Part shown: positions 52,138 to 62,863 of the stretch, piece after piece
Numbering within the stretch: the first letter of the stretch is position 1
Layout: every line of letters starts with the position of its first letter
DNA from: an uncultured Aquimarina sp.
GTDB lineage: Bacteria; Bacteroidota; Bacteroidia; Flavobacteriales; Flavobacteriaceae
DNA length: 64,000 bases
Direction of reading: 5' to 3'
Assembly: GCA_947499005.1 (NCBI GenBank)
Contig: CANMML010000015.1
Coordinates: 37,995 to 101,994, forward strand
Made by a program: the position numbers and the translations under genes
Notes under the pieces: generated by a model
What the model was told of the DNA's origin: nothing
Databases searched by the model: none
What the model saw: the letters and a program-made list of their open reading frames with translations, nothing else

Positions 52138-53376
52138 TTAACTTTTTGCGGTTAATTCGACAATCTTAACGATAACTTCGGTAGCCTTTACCATACTCTC
52201 TAAAGGAACAAACTCATATTTTCCATGAAAATTATGTCCTCCAGCAAAAATGTTAGGGCAAGGGAGACCCATAAAGCTTAATTGAGAACCATCTGTACCA
52301 CCACGAATAGGTTTAATCGAGGGTTTGATACCTAGAGATTTCATAGCTTTTTCAGCAATTTCAATAATATGCATATTCGGCTCTATTTTTTCTCGCATAT
52401 TGAAATATTGATCTTTAATTTCAACTTGCAAAGTGTCGTGGCCATATTGTTTGTTAAGCTCTTGTACTAGAGAATCCATCATTGCCTTTCTGGCTTCAAA
52501 ATGTTTGAAGTCGTGGTCTCTGATAATGTATTCTAATTTGGTTTTTTCAACATCGCCAACCATATCATGTAAATGGAAAAAACCTTCGCGATCCGAAGTG
52601 TGTTCGGGAGTTTCTAACCGTGGAAGCGAGCTAATAAAATCTTGAGCAATCAACATGCTATTGATCATTTTATTTTTAGCGTATCCGGGATGTACATTTT
52701 TTCCTTGTATGGTGATTACGGCACTAGCGGCATTGAAGTTTTCGTATTCTAACTCTCCAACTTCACTACCATCCATGGTATAGGCATAATCGGCATCGAA
52801 TGCTTTTACATCAAAGTGATGCGCTCCACGCCCTATTTCCTCATCGGGGGTAAATCCAATACGAATTTTCCCATGTTCGATCTCGGGATGTTTTATAAGA
52901 TATTCGGCCGCACAAATAATTTCAGTAATTCCTGCCTTATCATCTGCGCCAAGTAGGGTTGTACCATCTGTTGTTATGATGGTTTGGTGTTTGTATTTCT
53001 TTAATTCTGGAAAATATGATGATGACAATACTATGTTCTGTTCGGCATTTAATAGGATGTCTTTCCCATCATAATTTTCGACAAGTTGAGGATTGACATT
53101 TTCGCCAGAAAAATCGGGTGAAGTATCGTAATGAGAAATAAAACCAATAGTAGGAACTTCTTTTGAAACAGTAGCTGGTATAGTGGCCATGATGTAGCCT
53201 TTATCATCTATAGTAACTTCATTTAGCCCAATTTCTTTAAGATGTTTAACTAGAAGATGTGCAATATCCCATTGCTTATCAGTACTTGGGGTTGTATCAC
53301 TGTTAGGATCACTTTGAGAATCGATTTTTACATAAGTAATAAATCGTTCTAAAAGTTTGGCTTTATCAATCGTCAT
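52138..53376 (-). CDS. pepT: Peptidase T (tripeptide aminopeptidase)
   Basis: A 412-aa M20 peptidase [10 protein letters not shown] and L-L-G-A-D-D-K-A-G zinc sites, T-P-D-E-E-I-G as the catalytic Glu and [10 protein letters not shown] near the end. It releases the N-terminal residue of tripeptides in the cytoplasm. It is the last core gene before the fibre/RHS region. Confidence 0.96.
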   Translation of the reverse strand: MTIDKAKLLERFITYVKIDSQSDPNSDTTPSTDKQWDIAHLLVKHLKEIGLNEVTIDDKGYIMATIPATVSKEVPTIGFISHYDTSPDFSGENVNPQLVENYDGKDILLNAEQNIVLSSSYFPELKKYKHQTIITTDGTTLLGADDKAGITEIICAAEYLIKHPEIEHGKIRIGFTPDEEIGRGAHHFDVKAFDADYAYTMDGSEVGELEYENFNAASAVITIQGKNVHPGYAKNKMINSMLIAQDFISSLPRLETPEHTSDREGFFHLHDMVGDVEKTKLEYIIRDHDFKHFEARKAMMDSLVQELNKQYGHDTLQVEIKDQYFNMREKIEPNMHIIEIAEKAMKSLGIKPSIKPIRGGTDGSQLSFMGLPCPNIFAGGHNFHGKYEFVPLESMVKATEVIVKIVELTAKS

Positions 53377-53538
53377 AGTTCGTTTGCTTTTTTAGTGAAG
53401 TTACTGAAAAAGTAGGTGTGTTAATGTAGATTTTTGTTGTTTGATTTAAGATTGAATGCAGGAATTAAATAGAATTCCTTACGATAAATAGTAAAAAAAC
53501 AATATTTTTGCTAACATAATGCTTAAAAATAATTAGAA

Positions 53539-54999
53539 ATGAAATTATGGGTTTTTCAAATTTTGTCAATATTCACAATTGGAGTAATGAGTTCTCAAAC
53601 ATGGCAGGAAGAAGGGAATACATTAAAGACAAATAAAAATGTTTCGATTGACGGTAGTTTTTATATGAACGCAGGTGAAGGTTTCAAGATATATGATGAT
53701 CCAAATTATTTTGGTCAATATCTAGATGCTATATTTTTTGAAATGCAAGATCACAATGCAAGTAATGGGGGAACCGATGGAGGATTTATTTTTAGAGGTT
53801 CATCTCTAACAGACAATAAATATAGAAATTGGATGACGATTAAAAGCCCTGGTTTTGTTGGGATAGGGACAGAAAATCCTTCTGCTAAATTACATGTGCA
53901 ATTGAGTAAACAAGGGATTAAATCGCAATATGGGACGACAATATTTGAGCACACAGATTCTCAATTAGATTTGATATCCAGTAAAGATGGTCATTGGGGG
54001 TCGGCAATAAACTTTATCGAAGGTAATGGTGCAACAAATACTGATATATGGTCTATCGCTAGAGAAACAACAGGGGGGACTGGTCAATCAAATTTACGAT
54101 TCAATTTCGGAACAGTTAACAATCATATTAATGGGACTAAAGTAGTATTTGAAAAAACAGGGAAAGTTATTGCAAGAGAATTTAAAACAGCTACTGTAAA
54201 CAATATATCGTCTACATTAGGATATAATAGTTTGAGTTTTACTCGAGGTGATGGCTTGTCATATATAGACTGTACTAATAATAATGGTGGTCTTGCGATT
54301 AGAACTGGTGGTACTGCGAATAATGATTTAGTAGTCAACAATCAGGGTAATGTGAGTATTGGTACTGGCTTGTCAGATGCAAAGCTTCATGTAAATGGAG
54401 ACTTCTTTATGAATATTGGAGAAGGGTTTAAGGTATTTGGAGACGGTAACTATTTCGGGCAATACAAAGATGGTATCATTTTCCAAATGCAAGATACTAA
54501 TGCAACTAATGGGGGGACTGATGGTGGTTTTGTATTTAGAGGATATACTACAACTGACAATGTAGCTTCTAATGACTGGATGGTAATAAAAAATGGTGGA
54601 AAAGTAGGTATAGGAACTTCAGACCCAAAAAACAAACTCTCTGTAAATGGAACTATCTGGGCTAAGGAAGTAAAAGTTTCTTTAACAGACGCAGCCGACT
54701 GGGTTTTTGAAGATGATTATAAACTACGATCATTAGCAGAATTAGCATCTTACATTAAAGAAAATAAGCACTTACCTGAAATCCCTTCAGCTGAAGAATT
54801 CCGTAAAAATGATCTTAAGGTTTCGGAAATGACCAATAAGTTATTGCAGAAGATTGAGGAGTTGACTTTGTATGCTATTGAGCAGGAGAAGAAATTAGAT
54901 GAGGTTTCGAGTCTAAAACAAACTAATGCTCGTTTAGAGGAAAAGAATATTGAGTTAGAAGAAAGATTAATAAGATTAGAAGCTCTATTATCTAAATAG
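53539..54999 (+). CDS. Fibre-like surface protein upstream of RHS genes
   Basis: A 486-aa protein with a signal peptide (to about residue 19). It contains two copies of a roughly 85-residue module (about 37-120 and 285-370) with G-E-G-F-K-(I/V), N-Y-F-G-Q-Y and N-G-G-T-D-G-G-F-(I/V)-F-R-G, each followed by V-G-I-G-T. The C-terminus has D-Y-K-L-R-S-L-A-E-L, K-H-L-P-E-I-P-S-A-E-E and a final coiled coil, as in phage-tail-fibre-like proteins that precede RHS genes in this phylum. It lies 7 bp from the RHS gene. Confidence 0.8.
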   Translation: MKLWVFQILSIFTIGVMSSQTWQEEGNTLKTNKNVSIDGSFYMNAGEGFKIYDDPNYFGQYLDAIFFEMQDHNASNGGTDGGFIFRGSSLTDNKYRNWMTIKSPGFVGIGTENPSAKLHVQLSKQGIKSQYGTTIFEHTDSQLDLISSKDGHWGSAINFIEGNGATNTDIWSIARETTGGTGQSNLRFNFGTVNNHINGTKVVFEKTGKVIAREFKTATVNNISSTLGYNSLSFTRGDGLSYIDCTNNNGGLAIRTGGTANNDLVVNNQGNVSIGTGLSDAKLHVNGDFFMNIGEGFKVFGDGNYFGQYKDGIIFQMQDTNATNGGTDGGFVFRGYTTTDNVASNDWMVIKNGGKVGIGTSDPKNKLSVNGTIWAKEVKVSLTDAADWVFEDDYKLRSLAELASYIKENKHLPEIPSAEEFRKNDLKVSEMTNKLLQKIEELTLYAIEQEKKLDEVSSLKQTNARLEEKNIELEERLIRLEALLSK

Positions 55000-55006
55000 G
55001 ATATAC

Positions 55007-58000
55007 ATGAAAACGAAACATTTTTTTATCAGTTGGTGCTTACTTGTATTGACAAGTAGTATTTTTGCCCAACACACTGCTTTCGAAAATTTAAATCCTT
55101 TAGCTCCAAACGCGCAAGAGTTTCAAAAGTATGGAGAGTATCCTGTGGGGTATTATACGGGAGTGCCTAATATTTCGATACCGTTGTACACTATTCGCTC
55201 AGGAGATATTGAAGTGCCGATTACATTAAGCTATCATGCTTCAGGTATTAAAACAGACCAAGAGGCTAGTTGGGTTGGGCTTGGTTGGTCATTGAATGCT
55301 GGGGGAAGTGTTAGTAAGCAGGTGAAACATTATAATGATTTTGATTGTGATATTGAAACTAATACTGCTTTTGGAGAAGTCGGTTATTATGAAGCTAATA
55401 ATGAACTTATAGAATTAACGGCTTCTAATAAGAGCAATGAAAATTTTACAACAGCTCAAAAAAACCAATATTTTCAAGGAGGAACAAATGGACCGAGAGA
55501 TTTTCAACCTGACTTATATTTTTATAATTTTTTAAACTACTCGGGACAGTTCATTTTTCACGAGTATCCAAATGCTATACCTCTAAAGCGAGGAGATGGT
55601 GTCCTCTTTAAATCAAATATTACAGACGGTCAATGTGGTAATGGTTTTGAGGCTAGAGATACAGCTGGTAATGTTTTTAGTTTTAATGACATTGAGTCAT
55701 CTGATAATTACATTGGAGAAGGTACTAACCGCCCTTTTAGTAGAGTTATTAATTCTTGGTATTTATCAAACATAGTATCTAATAAAGGAAAAGAAGTTGA
55801 TTTTCATTATTCAGAAGGAGCTGAAATTCAAGGTAGGAAAAAAAGAAATACAACTACCTCTATACCAACGGGACATCAAGTCTCAAACTCTAATTTTCAG
55901 ATTATTAACAGCAATACATGCCTTGATGGCAATGGATATTTGCGAAATTTAAATGGATTTTGTCAACATGTATTTATCGCAGACCATATCTTAACAATTC
56001 CTCCAAATTCTCAAACAACATCTATCTCACAGTCATATCACAGACCTATACTACTAGATAGTATTTCTTTTGATCAAGGCACAATCCTATTTAAAACAAC
56101 CAATAGAACTGACCTCAAAATACATAATAGTGGTATTGATTCTGAAAAACTTTCGTATGTTGAAATATATAATACATATGATGAACTTATAAAAGGTTTT
56201 CAACTTGATTATAAATACTTCAACAACAAATTAATTTTAGAATCATTAAAGGAATACAATCTTGTAGAGGGGGACACCATCTTTAAGAAGCCATATTCTT
56301 TCAAATACAATGAAAATAATAATTATACCCATTCAAAGGATACGGAAAATTTTGATTCCTGGGGTTATCCTAATAAAGGGCCAATACATAACTTAGAAAT
56401 AAATACTTCTATTACTAATAACAATATAGATGATGTTTATACTCCTTCTAATTGGACGTATGAGCATTTAGAAAATGTTGTTTCCGCTGTAGCGAACGAT
56501 GATGAAGATATTAATTATACTTCAGCTTATCCATGGGATATCACAGAGTTCAACCATACTGTTGACTCACTGAGAAATAAATTACACTCGATAGAGGAAA
56601 TCTCATATCCTACTGGAGGTAAAACCATTTTCAATTTTGAAACAAATGACTATAGAAATTCTTATGATAATTTCTTAACCAATTTTAAACACCCGACTTG
56701 GAAAATAGATGAATTTTATCAAGGGTACATTAATTCTGATTGTGGAACAGCACCTTGCTCTAACAAAGAAAAAAAGGTATTTAGACAAAATGGTAGTTAT
56801 ACAGGAATCTATATAAGAAATGGGTCTCTCTACAGTAATGATTCAAAAGATGAATTTACCTTAATTACAGAAAGCATAGTAACCTTGAGATTTAAACTAG
56901 AAGGTGACATGGAAAAAAATTATACAATCAAAGGGGTCCTTAAAAACGAAAATATGGAACCTATAATTTCATTAGGATATAACTATAATAATAGATATAG
57001 ATCAAATGGCCCAGATCATACAGGTATTTTAGACTATTTAGCAAGTGATCATTTATATAGCCCAGAAAAAAGAATAAAATTACCACCAGGGACTTATTAT
57101 TACGAAATAGAAAATTATGTACAATCAAATGCTTATGCAGAAGCTAGTCTAGGGGTTTCTATTTTAGAAGAATTCGACTTAGATAATACTTATTTTAAAC
57201 TCGGAGGAGGATTAAGAGTTTCCAATATATCAAATTACGATAGCAATGGTCAACTAATTGATAAAACAGAATATGACTATAAAATAGAAGAAGTAATTGA
57301 TAATACTACTATTGCTAAATCTTCAGGGAAATTATTGGCTCCTATAAAATACAATTACGAACATGATCATATTTCTAGAAATATTCCTGGAGACTATGGT
57401 ACGTTTACACATTATTCTGTAGAAAAAATATTTTCTAATCCCCGCCCACTAACTCCAATGGGGTCTTCTGCTAATGGACAATCCATTGGTTATGATCAAG
57501 TCACAGTACGAAGAAAGGATAGAAATGGGCAAAATTTAGGTAAAGTAATATATTATTATAAGAATGAACTAGAAACTTTATCTTCTGATCCTAGAAATGC
57601 TCCTAACAACAAGCATTTAGATAATGGGCAGCTTATATTACAAAAAAGTTTTAATGATCAAAATATCTTAGTATCATCTCAAGAAAATATATACTCAAAA
57701 AATAATGATAACTACTACTCTTATGGCATAAACATAAGAAATGAAGGTATGGACAACCCTAGATTAAATCTAACTGGAGGTTCAAGTTCACCATCTAGCT
57801 ATTATAGAAAATTCAAATTCACCGACTACAAAATAAGAAGTGAATGGTGGCATATGGATCATAGTATAGAAACCACTTATGATCTTAATGGAGAAACCCC
57901 TGTAGTCACCTCAACTGACTATGAATATGATAATGACAAAAGTTACCAACCTACTAAAACCACTGTAAAGACAAGTAAAGGAGACGATATAGAAACAATC

Positions 58001-58726
58001 GTATATTATCCCGATGATATTACCAGCAAAGGTGTATTATCAATAGGAGGCCCTTTAACTCAATTAGAATACGATGCTATTAATCGCTTAAAAGCAAATA
58101 ATGATTCAGATGAAGTCGGGGCCGACTATCAACCAGCTACCCCTATTCAAACAGAGACCACTTATAATGGAAGTACCAGTGTAGAACGTTTTCATTATTA
58201 TATTTATCCTTCAGTTTCTACGGCTTTGCTTAGCGGAATCAGTACTGCCACAGGTAGTGACCCACTAGAGAAACAAATCGAGTATGTTCATTATGACACT
58301 CATGGTAATCCTAGGGAGCTAAAAAGAGAAAACGGGATTCATGTAGTTTACGTTTGGGGTTATGAAGGGGAACATTTGATAGCAAAAATTGAAAATGCAA
58401 CCTATAGTTCGTTACCTACCACTTTAAAAGGAGGAAATGGTCATGTTGGTCTTTTAAACGAAGCCATAGACCTTTCTGATGATGATACCAATGTTGCTGG
58501 CGAAATGCAATTGTTAACCAAGCTAGATGAAATTAGAAACCACACTTTTCTAAAAGATGCCATGGTGACTACGTATACCTACGATCCATTGATAGGAATG
58601 ACCAATATGGTAGATTCTAGTGGTTATAAAACCTCATACACTTATGATGTTCACAATCGATTACATCAAGTAAAAGATAATGAGGGGAATGTCATCTCAG
58701 AAAACCAATACAACTACAAAAACTAA
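55007..58726 (+). CDS. RHS/YD-repeat protein, N-terminal-type subunit
   Basis: A 1239-aa secreted RHS protein. A signal peptide (F-A-Q at about 22-24) is followed by the typical RHS start G-D-I-E-V-P-I-T-L-S-Y and W-V-G-L-G-W-S-L-N-A-G-G. YD repeats such as T-Y-T-Y-D-P-L and T-S-Y-T-Y-D-V-H-N-R-L accumulate to the very end, which stops after E-N-Q-Y-N-Y-K-N. It lacks the hyperconserved RHS core at its C-terminus; that is in the next gene. The two may assemble one shell from two chains. Confidence 0.88.
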   Translation: MKTKHFFISWCLLVLTSSIFAQHTAFENLNPLAPNAQEFQKYGEYPVGYYTGVPNISIPLYTIRSGDIEVPITLSYHASGIKTDQEASWVGLGWSLNAGGSVSKQVKHYNDFDCDIETNTAFGEVGYYEANNELIELTASNKSNENFTTAQKNQYFQGGTNGPRDFQPDLYFYNFLNYSGQFIFHEYPNAIPLKRGDGVLFKSNITDGQCGNGFEARDTAGNVFSFNDIESSDNYIGEGTNRPFSRVINSWYLSNIVSNKGKEVDFHYSEGAEIQGRKKRNTTTSIPTGHQVSNSNFQIINSNTCLDGNGYLRNLNGFCQHVFIADHILTIPPNSQTTSISQSYHRPILLDSISFDQGTILFKTTNRTDLKIHNSGIDSEKLSYVEIYNTYDELIKGFQLDYKYFNNKLILESLKEYNLVEGDTIFKKPYSFKYNENNNYTHSKDTENFDSWGYPNKGPIHNLEINTSITNNNIDDVYTPSNWTYEHLENVVSAVANDDEDINYTSAYPWDITEFNHTVDSLRNKLHSIEEISYPTGGKTIFNFETNDYRNSYDNFLTNFKHPTWKIDEFYQGYINSDCGTAPCSNKEKKVFRQNGSYTGIYIRNGSLYSNDSKDEFTLITESIVTLRFKLEGDMEKNYTIKGVLKNENMEPIISLGYNYNNRYRSNGPDHTGILDYLASDHLYSPEKRIKLPPGTYYYEIENYVQSNAYAEASLGVSILEEFDLDNTYFKLGGGLRVSNISNYDSNGQLIDKTEYDYKIEEVIDNTTIAKSSGKLLAPIKYNYEHDHISRNIPGDYGTFTHYSVEKIFSNPRPLTPMGSSANGQSIGYDQVTVRRKDRNGQNLGKVIYYYKNELETLSSDPRNAPNNKHLDNGQLILQKSFNDQNILVSSQENIYSKNNDNYYSYGINIRNEGMDNPRLNLTGGSSSPSSYYRKFKFTDYKIRSEWWHMDHSIETTYDLNGETPVVTSTDYEYDNDKSYQPTKTTVKTSKGDDIETIVYYPDDITSKGVLSIGGPLTQLEYDAINRLKANNDSDEVGADYQPATPIQTETTYNGSTSVERFHYYIYPSVSTALLSGISTATGSDPLEKQIEYVHYDTHGNPRELKRENGIHVVYVWGYEGEHLIAKIENATYSSLPTTLKGGNGHVGLLNEAIDLSDDDTNVAGEMQLLTKLDEIRNHTFLKDAMVTTYTYDPLIGMTNMVDSSGYKTSYTYDVHNRLHQVKDNEGNVISENQYNYKN

Positions 58727-58736
58727 ACCAAGAGCC

Positions 58737-61700
58737 ATGAAAAATTCTTCTATTCTTTTCGTAGTATCATGGTTCAGTATAGTGAACCTTGTAGCACAAA
58801 ACACTTATCAAGCACCAAGTTTGAGTACTAGTGAAAATTATATTCATACTAAAGCGTATCAAAAAGCAGGCACTCCAACATCTAATGCCGACGTTATTGA
58901 AAGTGTTACCTATTTCGATGGACTGGGAAGGCCTAAGCAACAAATAGCAATCAAGGCTTCACCAGGCGAAAAGGATTTAGTGACTCATATCGAGTATGAT
59001 GAATTTGGACGTCAGACCAAACAATTTTTACCCTACCAATCAGGTAGCAGTAATGGAGCTTTTAAACATTGGGATGTAGCAAATTCAGTAAAAGGGTTTT
59101 ATAAAAATAAATACCCTGAAGATTTTATCAATGTAACTACGGCAGAAGTAAATCCTTATACTGAGCAGGTATTTGAAGCTTCTCCTTTGAATCGTGTTTT
59201 GGAAACAGGTGCTCCAGGTAAAGATTGGAAAGCGAATCCCAATTCGGATAGTGATCATACCATTAAATTCGATTATACCTCCAATACAACAAACGAAGTA
59301 ATGCGTTTTGATGTAACTATTAATCGTGGAATACCAAGTCTAGTAAAAAATGGACATTATGCAGCCAATACATTATTTAAGACGATCACCAAAGATGAAA
59401 ATTGGACTACAGTAGCTGGAGGTAACCGCACTACTCAAGAGTTTAAAGACCAGCAAGGACGTGTTATTTTAAAACGTACTTTTAATAATAACATACCTCA
59501 CGACACTTATTATGTCTATGATGATTATGGGAACTTGACCTATGTAATCCCTCCAAAAGTAAATACAGCTAATACTATAGACAACTCCATTTTAAATGAT
59601 TTATGTTATCAATATCAGTATGATAACGAAAATCGTTTGATTTCAAAGAGAATTCCAGGAAAAGGATGGGAATATATTGTGTATAATACACTTGATCAAC
59701 CTATCATGACTCAAGATAATAATCAAAAATTTCTTAATGAATGGTTATCTACTAAATACGATGTTTTTGGAAGAGTAGTCTACACAGGAATAACCTCATA
59801 TCCTAATAATTTGGCAGGGTCCCATTCAGCAGTAAGTTACCATGCTAATTCTAGTAATGCTCCCAAATATGAACAAAAAAGTACACAAAGCAATACGTTT
59901 GGAGAGACTCAAATGTATTATACAAATCGAGCATTCCCTTTAATATCCGAAGTATTGACTGTTAATTATTACGATAATTACACCTTTGATGCTCCTTCAC
60001 ATACAGTACCGACAAGTGTATTTGGGCAAACTGTAGCTTCAGGGATGCAAACCAAGGGCTTAGCTACAGGAAGTAAGATAAAAGTACTAGATCATAACAA
60101 ATGGATTTATACCATAACCTACTACGACCTTAAAAAAAGACCTATTTATATCTACAGTAAAAATGAGTTCTTAAGAAGCGAAGACATCGTTAAAACACAA
60201 TACGATTTTGCAGGTAAGGTATTAAAAACTGAAACCACACATACCTATAAGCATCGTTCTACTATTGTAGTATTGGACGCGTTTACTTATGATCATATGG
60301 GAAGGCTTTTAAATCAAACTCAAAAAATTAATAATAATCCTACTGAACTTATTACGAGCAATTCTTATGATGCTCTGGGACAATTAGAAAAAAAATCTGT
60401 GGGAAATACACTCAACTCTCCTTTACAAGATGTAGATTATGATTACAATGTTCGTGGATGGCTTAAGAAAATCAATGATCCTTTATCAAGTTTAGGTAAT
60501 GATTTATTTGCTTTTAAAATCAATTACAACACCTCTGATAATAACCCTTATCCTTTTAGTGGTACGGCAAAACTACTTTACAATGGAAATATAAGTGAAA
60601 CGCATACCAAGACTGCTAATGGTTCAAACGTACATATGTATAGATACCATTATGACGATTTGAACCGAATAAATAGAGCTGTTTTTTCTGATCCTCGATA
60701 TGGAAATCTAAACAATGTATCTTATGATAAGATGGGAAATATATTAAATTTAAGAAGAAGTGGGCACACTAATTTAGAAGTTACTACCTTCGGTGATATG
60801 GATAATTTAACGTACACATATGACTCAGGAAATAAATTAAAAAGTGTACAAGACCAAGGGAGCAGTATAACAGGTTTTAAAGACGGAAACACTATTGGTG
60901 ATGACTATAATTATGACACCAATGGAAATATGAAATCCGATAAAAATAAGAATATCACCAATATCGAATATAACCACCTGAATCTACCCACATATATAGA
61001 ATTCGATGATCCTAATTATGATATTACTGATATAACTTATGTGTATGATGCACTTGGAAATAAGCTACAAAAAATCAGCTCTAATAGGATAGTTCATAAC
61101 ACACCTTTTGGTATAATCGAACAGCCAATTAATTGGAGAGGAAAAAATTATAGTGGTAATTTTGTTTATGCTTTAACTAGCTCTAATAGATCTGGACGAT
61201 TAGAACATTTTAGTCATCCTGAAGGCTATGTAGAACCTTTGAATTCTTTAGTCTATGAACACGGATTTAATTATGTTTACCAGTACAAGGATCATTTAGG
61301 GAACATAAGGCTCTCGTATAGTGATGCTAATGGAGACGGTCAGGTCGCTGTTAGTGAGATTAGGGAGGAGAAGAACTATTATCCCTTTGGACTTACACAT
61401 AAAGGATACAATAACACCGTTCGTGGTAGGAAACATAACTATGGGTACAACGGAAAAGAAGAAAATGATGAGCTTGGTTTAGCGTGGTTAGACTTCTCTG
61501 CTCGAAACTACGATCCTGCTCTTGGGCGTTGGATGAATATTGATCCGTTGGCTGAGGAAATGCGTAGGCACTCACCTTATAATTATGCTTTTGATAATCC
61601 TATTTATTTTATTGATCCTGATGGAATGAAGCCTTTTGGAGGAATTGACCCGAAGAAGAAAAGAGCTAGTTTAAAAAACAGAAGTTCTAAAACAGGAAAA

Positions 61701-62258
61701 GCTTTTAGTGGAGTCAAAACTTTGTTTGCGAGAATAAATAAATTTTTAAAAGAAGATGGTGGAGGCTTTAATTTCACAAGTAAAAAAGGTGGCGGAGGTG
61801 ATCCAGGAAGAAAAGGAAATAGAAAGACGGAAACAATTGATGCAGATCCTATATTAGATGCAGCAGGTTCTGCAGGAAAGCATAAAGGAAAAGGAGCTTT
61901 AGGAAAGTTTAGAAGCGGTTTGAAGACAGGAAAAAGAGGAGAAACAATCGCTGAAAACACAAATGAAGAAATTAATACCAATAATTCTACTGATTCATCA
62001 AATAATACAGTCGAAGCAACTATAAATGATACTGGAGGAGATGAAAGTGGTGAAAATTCAGAAACAGTAACAAAACAAATTACAGGTGTTAATTCTACCG
62101 CTACTCAAATGTCTGTAACATCTGATGGTAAAGCACTTCCTGGTGTTTCTCAAAAAGATACAACATTTGTGAAATCGCCTGAAAATATCCGTAAAGTTGA
62201 TAGCATAGATAATGCTAGGTTTCAACAAAAAGTTGATGAATTTATGTCAAAACAATAA
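58737..62258 (+). CDS. RHS protein with DUF6443-like head and variable C-terminal tail
   Basis: A 1173-aa RHS protein. ATG 58737, 10 bp after the preceding stop, begins a signal peptide (M-K-N-S-S-I... V-A-Q); an upstream ATG at 58680 lies in the previous gene. The head (Y-F-D-G-L-G-R-P-K-Q-Q) resembles DUF6443, followed by YD repeats and the RHS core with K-D-H-L-G-N-I-R and N-Y-D-P-A-L-G-R-W-M. After P-D-G-M at about residue 965 comes a 209-residue tail with Gly/Lys-rich then Asn/Ser/Thr-rich composition, the usual position of the toxin. I recognise no toxin domain. Confidence 0.9.
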   Translation: MKNSSILFVVSWFSIVNLVAQNTYQAPSLSTSENYIHTKAYQKAGTPTSNADVIESVTYFDGLGRPKQQIAIKASPGEKDLVTHIEYDEFGRQTKQFLPYQSGSSNGAFKHWDVANSVKGFYKNKYPEDFINVTTAEVNPYTEQVFEASPLNRVLETGAPGKDWKANPNSDSDHTIKFDYTSNTTNEVMRFDVTINRGIPSLVKNGHYAANTLFKTITKDENWTTVAGGNRTTQEFKDQQGRVILKRTFNNNIPHDTYYVYDDYGNLTYVIPPKVNTANTIDNSILNDLCYQYQYDNENRLISKRIPGKGWEYIVYNTLDQPIMTQDNNQKFLNEWLSTKYDVFGRVVYTGITSYPNNLAGSHSAVSYHANSSNAPKYEQKSTQSNTFGETQMYYTNRAFPLISEVLTVNYYDNYTFDAPSHTVPTSVFGQTVASGMQTKGLATGSKIKVLDHNKWIYTITYYDLKKRPIYIYSKNEFLRSEDIVKTQYDFAGKVLKTETTHTYKHRSTIVVLDAFTYDHMGRLLNQTQKINNNPTELITSNSYDALGQLEKKSVGNTLNSPLQDVDYDYNVRGWLKKINDPLSSLGNDLFAFKINYNTSDNNPYPFSGTAKLLYNGNISETHTKTANGSNVHMYRYHYDDLNRINRAVFSDPRYGNLNNVSYDKMGNILNLRRSGHTNLEVTTFGDMDNLTYTYDSGNKLKSVQDQGSSITGFKDGNTIGDDYNYDTNGNMKSDKNKNITNIEYNHLNLPTYIEFDDPNYDITDITYVYDALGNKLQKISSNRIVHNTPFGIIEQPINWRGKNYSGNFVYALTSSNRSGRLEHFSHPEGYVEPLNSLVYEHGFNYVYQYKDHLGNIRLSYSDANGDGQVAVSEIREEKNYYPFGLTHKGYNNTVRGRKHNYGYNGKEENDELGLAWLDFSARNYDPALGRWMNIDPLAEEMRRHSPYNYAFDNPIYFIDPDGMKPFGGIDPKKKRASLKNRSSKTGKAFSGVKTLFARINKFLKEDGGGFNFTSKKGGGGDPGRKGNRKTETIDADPILDAAGSAGKHKGKGALGKFRSGLKTGKRGETIAENTNEEINTNNSTDSSNNTVEATINDTGGDESGENSETVTKQITGVNSTATQMSVTSDGKALPGVSQKDTTFVKSPENIRKVDSIDNARFQQKVDEFMSKQ

Positions 62259-62259
62259 G

Positions 62260-62733
62260 ATGAGAACAATACTAATTTTAATTCTAACACTATTCATTTC
62301 TTGCAATAAGAGTTCGAAAAAAGTTAATTTAGATTCAGATAAAATTTCAGCTTTTTTTAAGGTATCGTTAGACGATACTCTCGAAATATCTAAATCTAGT
62401 CCAATTGAGTTAAAGTTCAATCATTTTTTGAATCCAAATTTAAGTCAAAATACTAATGAATATACACTTGTTGATTGTTGTTTAGTTTTTACAACTAAAG
62501 ACAGGCTTAAAAAATACAAAAATGACTTTGAATCTTTTTGTGATACTATTTACATGCCAAAAATTAAAGTTAATGATACCGCTAAAGTTTCATTTAATTT
62601 TAAGCCAACAATTAAAGGAGAAAACATTTTTTTAGTAAAAATTACAGAAAAGACTTTTCTGGAACCTCACAAAGATTCTATAAGACAGATAGTTAATGAT
62701 TATTTTTTTGAGAAAGATTTTTTTGTTAAGTAA
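62260..62733 (+). CDS. Small lipoprotein after the RHS gene (candidate immunity)
   Basis: A 157-aa lipoprotein (lipobox L-F-I-S-C; ATG 62260 chosen over an upstream in-frame start inside the RHS gene). It starts one base after the RHS stop, with a body of beta-strands (S-P-I-E-L-K-F-N, and V-S-F-N-F-K-P-T-I). In polymorphic toxin systems the gene directly after the toxin tail is usually its immunity protein; that role is inferred, as the toxin is unrecognised. Confidence 0.75.
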   Translation: MRTILILILTLFISCNKSSKKVNLDSDKISAFFKVSLDDTLEISKSSPIELKFNHFLNPNLSQNTNEYTLVDCCLVFTTKDRLKKYKNDFESFCDTIYMPKIKVNDTAKVSFNFKPTIKGENIFLVKITEKTFLEPHKDSIRQIVNDYFFEKDFFVK

Positions 62734-62823
62734 AGGTAACCAGCTCCGCAAAGAGTAACTAAAAATAAAAGCTTTGCAAATGACTCCTGACTTTGCATTT
62801 GCTTCACTAAAGAGTAAGTATAG

Positions 62824-62860
62824 CCACTTCTAGCATTTATGATGTTAGAGGTGGTTTTTT
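62824..62860 (+). terminator. Terminator of the RHS operon
   Basis: CCACTTCTAGCAT (62824-62836) pairs with ATGTTAGAGGTGG (62842-62854) including two G-T type pairs, followed by a T run. Confidence 0.8.
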
Positions 62861-62863
62861 GTT

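Noticed and set aside
61393..61981. Minus-strand frames inside the RHS tail
   Set aside because: They are Pro/Leu/Phe-rich shadows of the Gly/Lys-rich RHS codons and show no start context.
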